Shown in pieces: positions 52,989 through 60,674 of a stretch of DNA of 64,000 nucleotides. The stretch spans positions 31,438 through 95,437 of IMG/VR virus record IMGVR_UViG_3300017917_005124. One strand, given 5' to 3'. A program made the translations under genes and the position numbers. Every line of letters begins with the position of its first letter. Positions within the stretch are counted from its first letter, which is position 1. The notes beneath the pieces are model-generated. The model was not told the DNA's origin and made no database searches. It saw only the letters and a list, made by a program, of their open reading frames with translations. Source of the DNA: a virus.

Positions 52989-53020
52989 CTTTGCTTGAAT
53001 TTATATTTTAAAAAAATAAA

Positions 53021-53782
53021 ATGATAGAAGTTATCATATATAGTTTATCAGACCCATTTACAGGAAAAATTCGATATATTGGAAAATGTACAAATCCTTC
53101 AAAGAGACTTAAAGAGCATTTAAAAGAAAAATCTGATACCCATAAGTCACGTTGGATTAAAAGTCTTATTAAATTAGGACAAAATCCAATCATAGAAGAA
53201 TTAGATGTAATTCCAGAAAATGAATGGGAATTCTGGGAGAGATATTGGATTTCTCAGATAAAAGCATGGGGATTTTCATTAACCAATGCTACTGAAGGAG
53301 GAGAAGGGGGAGATATTATTGGAAAATTAGACAAAGAACAAAAGTTGCTGTTTTTAGAAAAAGTTTCTAAAGCAAGCAAAAAAAGGTGGGAAAATATGTC
53401 AGAAGCCGATAGAGAATTAGATAGTAAACAAAAGAGTGAACGAATGAGTAAAAACAATCCTATGAAAAATGTGGATGTTGCAAAAAAAGTATCAATTAAA
53501 TCTAAGCTTCACATTGGTGAATTAAATGGTTTTTTTGGAAAATCCCACTCCGATATATCAAAACAAAATATTTCAAAAACAAAAATAAAAAATTTAAAAT
53601 CAAACAAAAGTGCAAAAATAATATTAAAAATTGATTGTAAAACAGGAGGAGTACTTGATGAATACTATTCTTTAGGTGATGCAGCAAGAATAAATAAATT
53701 TAATAAGAGCAATATTAAAAATGCGATTTATAATAGAAAAGGCCAAAAAACAGCTAACGGATATATATGGAAGTACAAATAG
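53021..53782 (+). CDS. GIY-YIG homing endonuclease with NUMOD motifs
   Basis: The 253-residue protein has a GIY-YIG-type nuclease domain (IIYSLSDP..GKIRYIGKC, RLKEHL, then WEFWERYWISQI), NUMOD3-type motifs in the middle (KNNPMKN, LNGFFGKSHS) and a C-terminal NUMOD1-like segment (YYSLGDAARINKFNKSNI..GYIWKYK). This is the SegA/I-TevI-related layout of phage mobile endonucleases. It overlaps the next gene by 16 bases. Confidence 0.85.
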   Translation: MIEVIIYSLSDPFTGKIRYIGKCTNPSKRLKEHLKEKSDTHKSRWIKSLIKLGQNPIIEELDVIPENEWEFWERYWISQIKAWGFSLTNATEGGEGGDIIGKLDKEQKLLFLEKVSKASKKRWENMSEADRELDSKQKSERMSKNNPMKNVDVAKKVSIKSKLHIGELNGFFGKSHSDISKQNISKTKIKNLKSNKSAKIILKIDCKTGGVLDEYYSLGDAARINKFNKSNIKNAIYNRKGQKTANGYIWKYK

Positions 53783-54063
53783 TAGATTTTTTAGAAATAG
53801 TATTTTCAACAATTGGCATTGTGTTTATAATAACACAATCTAGTGGCTTTTTTGAAAAAATAAGAAATTTTTCAAAAAAGAAAAGTCCTAAATTTTTTGG
53901 AAAGCTATTAAGCTGCCCCCTTTGTTTAGGTACATATATGGGAATGTTGTCATATATTATTCATTATTATGGATTTTGTATTATAAACTATGGGTTTATT
54001 GGCAGTATATTTTCATACATGTTTTATCTTATACTATGTCCTCTTATGAAAAAGTACGATTAA
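53767..54063 (+). CDS. Small membrane protein with CPLC motif, 98 aa
   Basis: Hydrophobic segments at about 8-24, 54-72 and 76-92; between them FGKLLSCPLCLGTYMG, a Cys pair pattern seen in DUF1360-like membrane proteins of phages and bacteria. The function is unknown. The Cys pair may bind metal or form a disulfide. Confidence 0.62.
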   Translation: MEVQIVDFLEIVFSTIGIVFIITQSSGFFEKIRNFSKKKSPKFFGKLLSCPLCLGTYMGMLSYIIHYYGFCIINYGFIGSIFSYMFYLILCPLMKKYD

Positions 54064-54100
54064 ATATTGATATAAATCAAATAAATTCATATTTTTTGTT

Positions 54101-54478
54101 ATGATTAAATTTAGAATTTATAGAAATCTACATAAAGGAAATTTTTCAATCCAATCTTATATCCAAGAAAAGAGTGGTTATCGTGTAACAGACAGAGTAA
54201 CTTCAGCGATTATTGAAGATTGTTCCTTCAGAGTTTATGAGTCTGGGAGACAAAAGGTTCTGCGAGAGAGGAAAAAGAATGTGCACGCATATGTGGAGTC
54301 AAAATCTTATAGACATATTCAAGGTGAGGTTGATGTCACAAATCTTAGAGAGATTTACTACAATCCATATAACCATGAGTATTTTATATATAAAGATACG
54401 GGCGAGGAAGTGAAAGAGGTTAGAAAAATTTTAACTTATAAAAATAAACTTTATGATGTTAGTAGAAATTTAGTATAG
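54101..54478 (+). CDS. Unknown basic protein, 125 aa
   Basis: A strand-rich, basic protein with many Arg, Tyr and Lys residues and no recognised family. The start follows the membrane gene by 38 bases with an A+T-rich leader. Confidence 0.6.
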   Translation: MIKFRIYRNLHKGNFSIQSYIQEKSGYRVTDRVTSAIIEDCSFRVYESGRQKVLRERKKNVHAYVESKSYRHIQGEVDVTNLREIYYNPYNHEYFIYKDTGEEVKEVRKILTYKNKLYDVSRNLV

Positions 54479-54492
54479 ATTTTTTTTGAGCC

Positions 54493-54506
54493 TATTTATT
54501 TATAAA
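54493..54506 (+). promoter_or_regulatory. Late promoter-like box
   Basis: TATTTATTTATAAA, eight bases before ATG 54515. Confidence 0.55.
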
Positions 54507-54514
54507 GTTTATAT

Positions 54515-55144
54515 ATGGGAAATAAAAAAGAGCTTATGCATTCTTTTAGGGCAGCGGTTAGAATTGTTGAAAATACTCTTTTCGGAAAAACCCCGTTCAA
54601 GGTGGTTGAATTTTACGAAAATGGAGAACATGGTCCATATGCAAAAGTTGATATAGGCGGAGAAAGGTTTAAAGTTGCTCCAGATGTTACTGGAAATAAG
54701 ATTTGGGTTATAGAACTTCCAATTGAAAATACAACATTAACTGGATTAAGTTCTGGATTTGCGGGATTTCCCACTGAAGTTGCAGGCGCAATAGATAGAT
54801 ATTATTCAGAAAAACCAAAGGGCCCATTTCAAAAATTATCAGGTATTGGTACTATAAATTTGAATGAGATAATAAAGGAGGAGGTTGAAAAGGTTTTTGA
54901 TGAAAAAAGTGAATTATCATTAGAGGCTGAAATTTCTTCTGCTCTTGGATTTATTCAGGATATAAATTCTTCTCTAAAGAAGATAGAGTCCCAAAAAAAG
55001 TTAAACAACACTAGTTCAGAGGTTGATAAATTGTTGGGAGAAGCTATATTTAATTTGAATAAATCAATAAAAGCTTATTTTAAAGAAGTTCCAGAAGATT
55101 TAAAGTCTACAATTTTAAGTAGAATTGGTGAAGTTAAAATTTAA
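54515..55144 (+). CDS. Unknown late protein, 209 aa
   Basis: Residues 1-105 form a strand-rich domain; an internal segment at about 112-130 (NLNEIIKEEVEKVFDE) matches the propeptide-like helix seen at the N terminus of other proteins; residues 130-209 are helical. It heads a run of three late-type genes. No family recognised. Confidence 0.6.
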   Translation: MGNKKELMHSFRAAVRIVENTLFGKTPFKVVEFYENGEHGPYAKVDIGGERFKVAPDVTGNKIWVIELPIENTTLTGLSSGFAGFPTEVAGAIDRYYSEKPKGPFQKLSGIGTINLNEIIKEEVEKVFDEKSELSLEAEISSALGFIQDINSSLKKIESQKKLNNTSSEVDKLLGEAIFNLNKSIKAYFKEVPEDLKSTILSRIGEVKI

Positions 55145-55149
55145 AAGTG

Positions 55150-55584
55150 ATGAATATTAGAAAAATTATAAAAGAAGAGTTAAATAGTGTATTTAATGAA
55201 GATAGTAATGGTATTGTAGGGTTGGATATACTTAATCATTTCCCTTTTTCTGAATTGCCAGAAAATAGATTAGATGGTGATTGGCAAAAAGGGGTTCCAG
55301 GATGGGGTAAAGTATTTATTCCAGGTTTAAATGCAGTTGATGCTGAGCAGCAAGTTGTTTCTAAAGATGATTTTACATATAGAGAAGTTGAAGGTCCGAA
55401 GATGGTTCATAAGTATGATGGATATATAGAAAACTTTAAGAAAATGTTTGGTGAAGAACCAGTTTTTTCAATTAATCCAAGTGCTGATTGGTATAATAAG
55501 GTTAAAATAATTAATCCTAAATTTAAACAATGGAGAGAAAGTGGGATTAAAAATAAATCAATATCTGGAGGTTTTGATGAATAA
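55150..55584 (+). CDS. Unknown late protein with propeptide-like N terminus, 144 aa
   Basis: It starts MNIRKIIKEELNSVFNED, a textbook copy of the shared helix. The body ends with a motif NPSADWYN and KFKQWRE; the downstream protein ends with a related NPNSDWIL, so the two share a C-terminal feature. The start ATG 55150 is five bases after the preceding stop. Likely packaged or structural. Confidence 0.65.
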   Translation: MNIRKIIKEELNSVFNEDSNGIVGLDILNHFPFSELPENRLDGDWQKGVPGWGKVFIPGLNAVDAEQQVVSKDDFTYREVEGPKMVHKYDGYIENFKKMFGEEPVFSINPSADWYNKVKIINPKFKQWRESGIKNKSISGGFDE

Positions 55585-55601
55585 AACTTTTAAATATAAA
55601 G

Positions 55602-56615
55602 ATGAATATAAGGCAGATAATAAGGGAAGAAATTTGCAACATTATACATAAATCAAATAATGTTAATGTTGGTATTATTAGTGAAAACCAAAAGCCTTTA
55701 CCAAGACAATTTGACCACTTAAAGTGGAAGTTGAGCAATAATCAAAAATATTATCTCCAGGACCTTTGTGAGGTTGACCCAGATTCTATTGTTGAATCAG
55801 ATTATAAGAATGCTGCAAATTTTCTTGGAATACCAGAAAAGAATATAAAGTCTATTATAAATACTTACAATGTTTATGATAAAGTGTCTGAATCTGTTTT
55901 TGAGCTATCTTCAGATTCTCCATTTATATTTGGAAATAAACCTATTACTGTTGGCGATGTGTTAAGTGCGGCTGAGGTAAATAGAGCTCCATCTAGAGTT
56001 GAGATAACAATCAAACCAGTTCAAGACATGGTTACTCCTGCATATAGAAAAACTATGAGCAATGCTCAGGAAAAGAATATGATTATTGATAGGGATGGTA
56101 AATATTCTGATAGGGAAAAATATTATGAAAACCTTAAAACATCATTGATGATGTATCTTTTTTGTGAGCTTAATCCAAAAGATATTTCTTTGAATCATAG
56201 GGGAAAAATAAAGATTGACCAAGAACCAATCATTGAAGAACATGAAACTTTTAATATGGAAAATCGCACATTCAGAAATATAAAGACGCTTCTCAAGAAT
56301 TTTAATAAAATGTTTGATTGTAATTTTAGGATTTCAGAGCACATTGACTTAAGTAAAGATAAGAAGTGTCATAGAACAATAATTGAGTTATTTGGTCTTG
56401 CCTCAGATAAGTGGTATTGGGATGGAGATAAATCTTGGGTAAAACCTGGTAATCCTAGATATAATGAATTTAAGGAAAAATATATTGAGAATGATGGGAT
56501 GACCCATCCAATGCCTGAAGTTCCAGTTGTAAATCACAAAGAACTCCTTAAAAAATATTTCAATGGCGATTTGATAAGTTATAATCCAAATTCAGATTGG
56601 ATATTAGATAAATAA
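55602..56615 (+). CDS. Unknown late protein with propeptide-like N terminus, 337 aa
   Basis: It starts MNIRQIIREEICNIIHKS, again the shared helix, and then a 310-residue mixed alpha/beta protein that I do not recognise. Near the end, FNGDLISYNPNSDWIL parallels the end of the preceding protein (FGEEPVFSINPSADWYN), pointing to a shared C-terminal motif. It is probably a virion protein. A 141-base A+T-rich gap with a late-type box at 56702 follows. Confidence 0.65.
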   Translation: MNIRQIIREEICNIIHKSNNVNVGIISENQKPLPRQFDHLKWKLSNNQKYYLQDLCEVDPDSIVESDYKNAANFLGIPEKNIKSIINTYNVYDKVSESVFELSSDSPFIFGNKPITVGDVLSAAEVNRAPSRVEITIKPVQDMVTPAYRKTMSNAQEKNMIIDRDGKYSDREKYYENLKTSLMMYLFCELNPKDISLNHRGKIKIDQEPIIEEHETFNMENRTFRNIKTLLKNFNKMFDCNFRISEHIDLSKDKKCHRTIIELFGLASDKWYWDGDKSWVKPGNPRYNEFKEKYIENDGMTHPMPEVPVVNHKELLKKYFNGDLISYNPNSDWILDK

Positions 56616-56756
56616 TTAAAAATCAGTTACTTATATTTTTTTTATTAAAAATATTTTTATTAAAAAGCTTTCTTTTTTACCCTATTTTTGTTTTATTTTA
56701 CTATTTATAGATATATAATATTATAGAGTTCTTTGAAGATATTAAAATTTAAAATT

Positions 56757-57074
56757 ATGGAAAATTTAAAATTTATTAGACCTAAGGATTGTGATTTAGG
56801 TGATAATGTAGAGGATTATTTAATTCAAATTAGCAATATTAAAAAAGGGGAGACGATTTACGAGTGTAATTATGGTAGAAACGTGCAATTAAAGGCTTTA
56901 GAGGATGCTAAAAAAACAGAAGAAGGTTGGGTTTGTTGTGTTGAAACTTTGAGTGGAGAAATAGGGGAGTTGTTTTTGTCGGCTAGTACAGAATATGTTG
57001 GAATTAAGTTATTTAAAACTCCTCAATACTTAGAGTATGATGAAAAAAAAGGTTATATATACCCTATAATTTAA
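56757..57074 (+). CDS. Small unknown protein, 105 aa
   Basis: ATG 56757 has the better A-rich leader; an upstream in-frame start at 56733 is also possible. The protein looks like a small beta-rich domain (ETIYECNYGRNVQLKALEDA, then WVCCVETLSGEIGELFLS). No family recognised. Confidence 0.6.
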   Translation: MENLKFIRPKDCDLGDNVEDYLIQISNIKKGETIYECNYGRNVQLKALEDAKKTEEGWVCCVETLSGEIGELFLSASTEYVGIKLFKTPQYLEYDEKKGYIYPII

Positions 57075-57077
57075 AAA

Positions 57078-57107
57078 TTGAAACATTTTATTTTATAAAA
57101 CGTATAA
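57078..57107 (+). promoter_or_regulatory. Bipartite phage promoter-like element, copy 4
   Basis: TTGAAACATTTT, 11 bases, CGTATAA: exact geometry. Unusually, it runs directly into a terminator hairpin. Confidence 0.5.
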
Positions 57108-57143
57108 AAAAGGGAAATCATTAATTTGGTTTCCCTTTTTTTA
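57107..57143 (+). terminator. Rho-independent terminator
   Basis: AAAAAAGGGAAA and TTTCCCTTTTTTT pair perfectly around ~11 bases. Confidence 0.85.
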
Positions 57144-57148
57144 TTTTA

Positions 57149-57156
57149 TATATTTG
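57149..57156 (+). promoter_or_regulatory. Bacteroidetes-type promoter -7 box TATATTTG
   Basis: The box directly follows the terminator and precedes the small membrane gene at 57190. Confidence 0.6.
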
Positions 57157-57189
57157 CGCTATGAATGTAATAAGGCTTTTGCTATTTTT

Positions 57190-57336
57190 ATGGTTGCTGC
57201 ATCAATCGCTGCAACAACAACTATTTCTATACATGAGTATAGTAAATTTAAGGTCAAGGAAAAAGAGTTTCAGTTAAAAATTGAGCAAGAAAAAACAAAG
57301 CAACTAAAATACAAATCAGATGTTAGGAAAAATTAA
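57190..57336 (+). CDS. Small single-pass membrane protein, 48 aa
   Basis: MVAASIAATTTISIHEY forms a short membrane or signal segment; the rest is a charged helix ending in KSDVRKN. ATG 57190 is used because earlier in-frame codons lie in the promoter. The protein end overlaps the next gene by 17 bases. A spanin-like role is conceivable but not shown. Confidence 0.5.
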   Translation: MVAASIAATTTISIHEYSKFKVKEKEFQLKIEQEKTKQLKYKSDVRKN

Positions 57337-58090
57337 GCTATCAGACTTTGCGCTAAGACATTTCGACTCAGAATTTGGTGGAACAAAGATTTTGAGTATA
57401 GACCCAAAGGAATTTGAGGAAAGACTTAATAGTGAGATGGAAATATACAGCAATAGTTTAGACCCAGAGGGTGGAGATTCAATTGTTGTTAATATAATGA
57501 ATGGATATGCTCCATTCTGCAAGCTTCTTGCAATAGAAAACTTCACAGATGCAAAGACTGGAACACTACCAATCACAATTGAGAATCATCAATACCTTAG
57601 AAGTGGATATTCAGCGAGAAGAGAAGGTGAATTTGCTGTATTCTCTCAATGGCTTGAATTGCCAATGAAAAGCTTAATTCCAAAGGCTAAGTACTTAATC
57701 ATCATTCTATATGACAAGAATCAAATGAACAAGGAGTTGAAATCAGACTACCAAAAGAAGTTGGCAGATAATAGTATTGATTCAATTGGCATTGAAGCTC
57801 CTGAGCCATTCGAGGCTGACTGGGGTGTTGTCGCTATTCTTGGTCAAATGCAACCAAAGGAAGAGCCGATGAAGCCTATTACGATGATGAGAAACTATAT
57901 GGATATATCAATGGGTGGAAGTGGGATGAAAATGCCTATTCCTCCAATTAAGCCAGATGTACCAGAGATTAGTGAGCTAATGGCTGAGTACAATAAATCT
58001 GTTGCGCTTTATAATGATGAAATGCGAGAGATTAGAGATAAATATCAGAAGTCAATAGATTTTTGGAGCAAAAATGTAACGGTTAAATGA
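57320..58090 (+). CDS. Unknown soluble protein (possibly DUF3228-like), 256 aa
   Basis: Residues 1-180 form one domain with SGYSARREGEFAVFSQWLELP and LIIILYD near its centre, which recalls the uncharacterised DUF3228 family, with low confidence. Residues 180-256 are Pro/Met-rich and then helical. Base usage is more G+C-rich than the genes before it, like the following ABC-type module, so it may have arrived with that module. Confidence 0.6.
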   Translation: MLGKIKLSDFALRHFDSEFGGTKILSIDPKEFEERLNSEMEIYSNSLDPEGGDSIVVNIMNGYAPFCKLLAIENFTDAKTGTLPITIENHQYLRSGYSARREGEFAVFSQWLELPMKSLIPKAKYLIIILYDKNQMNKELKSDYQKKLADNSIDSIGIEAPEPFEADWGVVAILGQMQPKEEPMKPITMMRNYMDISMGGSGMKMPIPPIKPDVPEISELMAEYNKSVALYNDEMREIRDKYQKSIDFWSKNVTVK

Positions 58091-58233
58091 TGGTATTTAG
58101 ATTAATTGCATCCTTAATTCTTAAGGCTATATCACTACCATTTATGATTATTGGATTATTTGGGCTTTGTATTTATGTGGTGTCAAATATTTTTTATAAA
58201 TTTTCAGACAATTATTTATATACTAAAAAATAA
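58087..58233 (+). CDS. Small membrane protein, 48 aa
   Basis: The start overlaps the preceding stop (ATGATG). One or two hydrophobic helices (residues 4-35, LIASLILKAISLPFMIIGLF) are followed by a polar tail. No family known; coupling to the upstream gene suggests a common role. Confidence 0.5.
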   Translation: MMVFRLIASLILKAISLPFMIIGLFGLCIYVVSNIFYKFSDNYLYTKK

Positions 58234-58244
58234 TTATCAAATAT

Positions 58245-58274
58245 TTGAAACATTTTATAATGCTTTGCGTATAA
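58245..58274 (+). promoter_or_regulatory. Bipartite phage promoter-like element, copy 5
   Basis: TTGAAACATTTT, 11 bases, CGTATAA; 27 bases before the lipoprotein start. Confidence 0.65.
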
Positions 58275-58301
58275 GTAAGTATAATCAATAAAATTAGAAA
58301 T

Positions 58302-58772
58302 ATGAAAAGTTTATTTTTATTTATTGCAACTTTATTTGTCTTGACTTCTTGTGATGGAGTTAATGTGGGTCCTGGACCTGGACCACTTGAAGACGAAAAA
58401 GTTGAGGAAGAAAAAGTTGAGGAAGAAAAATTAGACTTTTCTAACCCTTCAGTATTTATGGGGTCAGACTTCGGAAACTTCTTTAAGATTCTTTATGCTC
58501 AAGGAAAATATGATGAGATGATTAAATTCACCTCTAAGACTTCTATTGACAAGTTCGGAAAGGATAAAGTTCTTGAATTCTATAAGAATGACCTTAAATT
58601 TGGCTACGAAATAGGTAAGCCTCACTCAAAGACTGTAAGTGGAGATACCATTACGCTTAACTATAATGCAAACATTGTTGCAACAAAAAAGGTTGTTAGA
58701 ATTAAAGTAATTGTTGAAAATGACTCTTGTAAAATTGTATTACCAGAAAAAATAAATAATTTTCCAAGCTAA
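58302..58772 (+). CDS. Lipoprotein, 156 aa
   Basis: The signal MKSLFLFIATLFVLTSC has a lipobox with Cys 17, then a Gly/Pro and Glu/Lys-rich linker with a repeated KVEEE unit, then a ~110-residue domain (SVFMGSDFGNFFKILYAQGKYD to the end) resembling small DUF-type domains of nuclear-transport-factor-like shape. It would be anchored in the envelope. It directly precedes the transport-like module. Confidence 0.72.
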   Translation: MKSLFLFIATLFVLTSCDGVNVGPGPGPLEDEKVEEEKVEEEKLDFSNPSVFMGSDFGNFFKILYAQGKYDEMIKFTSKTSIDKFGKDKVLEFYKNDLKFGYEIGKPHSKTVSGDTITLNYNANIVATKKVVRIKVIVENDSCKIVLPEKINNFPS

Positions 58773-58806
58773 AATTTGCATATGTTGTAAAATTTAGCTT
58801 TTTTTG
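58767..58806 (+). terminator. Terminator-like hairpin
   Basis: AGCTAAAATTT and AAATTTAGCT pair imperfectly, followed by TTTTTTT. Confidence 0.7.
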
Positions 58807-58833
58807 TACTCAAAATCTAAATTAATAAATAAA

Positions 58834-59541
58834 ATGTCAGAAGAAAACGAACCAAAAAAGAAAAAAGGAAATTTTTTCACAAATCTCCTATTCACAGAAG
58901 AAGAGACTGCAGAATCTGCAAATTCTGTATCTGTTGAGGAAGTGCCAACTATTGCAAGTACACCAAGTGTATCGCTAACACAGAACTTTAATGTTCAAGT
59001 AACTGGAGATGGGGCATTTGATAAAACATTCAGTGACTCATTTCAGCAAATAATTGCAGATAACAATATTCAAGGTATTGACTACTTTGAATTTGCTCAA
59101 GCACTTAAGAGTATGGGTGGAATTGCTGGTCAGAGTGAGTCAGTAAACTTCCAATCAGTATTTAACATACTTAAAGTAAGTGATTCTACTTTAACAAAGG
59201 ATAAGTTGACTAAGGCTATTGAGCACTATGTTGGCGTATTAAAGGCAGAAGAAGCTGAGTTTAAGTCAGAAATGGAATCAAGTATTCAGAGGGAAGTAAC
59301 TTCTCGAAGAGAGAGGGCTGAGTCATTGACCGAGGAAAACAAGATGCTGGTTCAAAAGATTCAAGAAATAAATGACAATATACAAAAGAATAATGAAGAA
59401 GTATTGTCTTTAAATTCTGAGGCTGCTAGTGCAGAGGCTAAAATTGGTCAAACGCATAAGAACTTTATCACAACTCTTGCATATGTAATTTCAGGGCTTG
59501 AGACTGATAAGGAAAAAATCAATCAATTAATCAAAGAATAA
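58834..59541 (+). CDS. Coiled-coil cytoplasmic protein of the transport-like module, 235 aa
   Basis: ATG 58834 (MSEENEPKKKKG) follows an A-rich leader. Residues 1-50 are disordered; 50-150 a helical domain with DGAFDKTFSDSFQQII; 150-235 a coiled coil (ESLTEENKMLVQKIQEIN). No membrane segment. It starts a four-gene run, 15 bases before the next gene. Likely a scaffold or regulator of the module. Confidence 0.65.
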   Translation: MSEENEPKKKKGNFFTNLLFTEEETAESANSVSVEEVPTIASTPSVSLTQNFNVQVTGDGAFDKTFSDSFQQIIADNNIQGIDYFEFAQALKSMGGIAGQSESVNFQSVFNILKVSDSTLTKDKLTKAIEHYVGVLKAEEAEFKSEMESSIQREVTSRRERAESLTEENKMLVQKIQEINDNIQKNNEEVLSLNSEAASAEAKIGQTHKNFITTLAYVISGLETDKEKINQLIKE

Positions 59542-59556
59542 TTAAACAAAAAAGAA

Positions 59557-60594
59557 ATGTCAGAAATTAATACGGAAAATACGAAAAGTTTTTGGAAGCG
59601 CCCAGAGGGAGTTCCAGGAGCAATATTATTGGCTGGAATTGTAGGGGGGCTAGGATATCTACTATACAAGTGGATGCCCACACTTATTTCACTTGCTGAA
59701 AACACTATATATTTAGGTCTAATGTGCGCTGGAATATTTGCTGTCGGATATATGCTTTTTGACAGCAGAGTTAGAACTCTTATATGGTATTTCTATAAGA
59801 GTATGATACGAAAGGCTACGGGTGTTTTCATTCAGCTTGACCCAGTTGCAATTATTGAAGGATTTCTTGATGATTTAAAAAGTAAGATGGTTACAATGGA
59901 GAGTCAAATTGGTTCTCTTAAGGGTCAGATTAGAAAAATCAAGATGAAAACTGATGAGAAGAATGAGAAAAAGGATTACTACATGGGGATGGCAAATGCT
60001 GCCGCCAAAATAGGTGATGAAGCAAATCGAAATCTTAACCTAAGAAAGGCAATGAGAGAAGAGGAGGCTGCAAAAAAATTCTTAATTCTTTCCGAGAAAA
60101 CAGAAAAGTTATATATCATCCTTGATAAGATGAAGAAGTATTCTGGAATCATGGTTGAAGACATTTCTCATGAAATTGAAATAAAGAAAGAAGAGCGTGA
60201 AGTTATCAGAACGAGCCATAGTATTATGAAATCTGCAGTCAATATCATCAACGGTAACTCAGATAGAAAAGTGTTGTTCGACCAGGCCATGGAAGTTATC
60301 GTGGATGATATTGGGATGAGAATTGGTGAAATGGAGCGATTCATGGATGTATCTGCCGACTTTATGAATAACATGGACCTTGAGAATGCTATGTACGAAG
60401 AAAAGGGTCTTAAGGCTCTGGATGAGTGGGCAAACAAGGTTGATGAGAAATTTGATGCCAAGAACTATCAGTCTCCAGTTAAGGCTTTTGAAAAAGGAAG
60501 TGTAACATTTAAGGAGAAAGAGAAAGTGTCAATGACTCAATCTTCTGTAAATAATAGTAGTGCTAATTCTGGAACAAAGAATAAGTATTTCTAA
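59557..60594 (+). CDS. Membrane-anchored coiled-coil protein (PspA-like shape), 345 aa
   Basis: Two membrane helices at about 17-38 and 48-70 (ILLAGIVGGLGYLLY, LGLMCAGIFAVGYML) are followed by a ~200-residue coiled-coil region (MVTMESQIGSLKGQIRKI...) similar in shape to PspA/IM30 proteins, and a Ser/Asn-rich end. Similarity to a named family is not certain. It sits between the coiled-coil protein and the binding-protein/OmpA gene. Confidence 0.65.
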   Translation: MSEINTENTKSFWKRPEGVPGAILLAGIVGGLGYLLYKWMPTLISLAENTIYLGLMCAGIFAVGYMLFDSRVRTLIWYFYKSMIRKATGVFIQLDPVAIIEGFLDDLKSKMVTMESQIGSLKGQIRKIKMKTDEKNEKKDYYMGMANAAAKIGDEANRNLNLRKAMREEEAAKKFLILSEKTEKLYIILDKMKKYSGIMVEDISHEIEIKKEEREVIRTSHSIMKSAVNIINGNSDRKVLFDQAMEVIVDDIGMRIGEMERFMDVSADFMNNMDLENAMYEEKGLKALDEWANKVDEKFDAKNYQSPVKAFEKGSVTFKEKEKVSMTQSSVNNSSANSGTKNKYF

Positions 60595-60608
60595 AAAATT
60601 ATACGATG

Positions 60609-60638
60609 TTGAAACATTTTTAAATAAATATCGTATAA
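60609..60638 (+). promoter_or_regulatory. Bipartite phage promoter-like element, copy 6
   Basis: TTGAAACATTTT, 11 bases, CGTATAA; 36 bases before the binding-protein/OmpA gene. Confidence 0.65.
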
Positions 60639-60674
60639 TTAAATAAATCTAAATTAATAATTAAAAAAAAAAGA

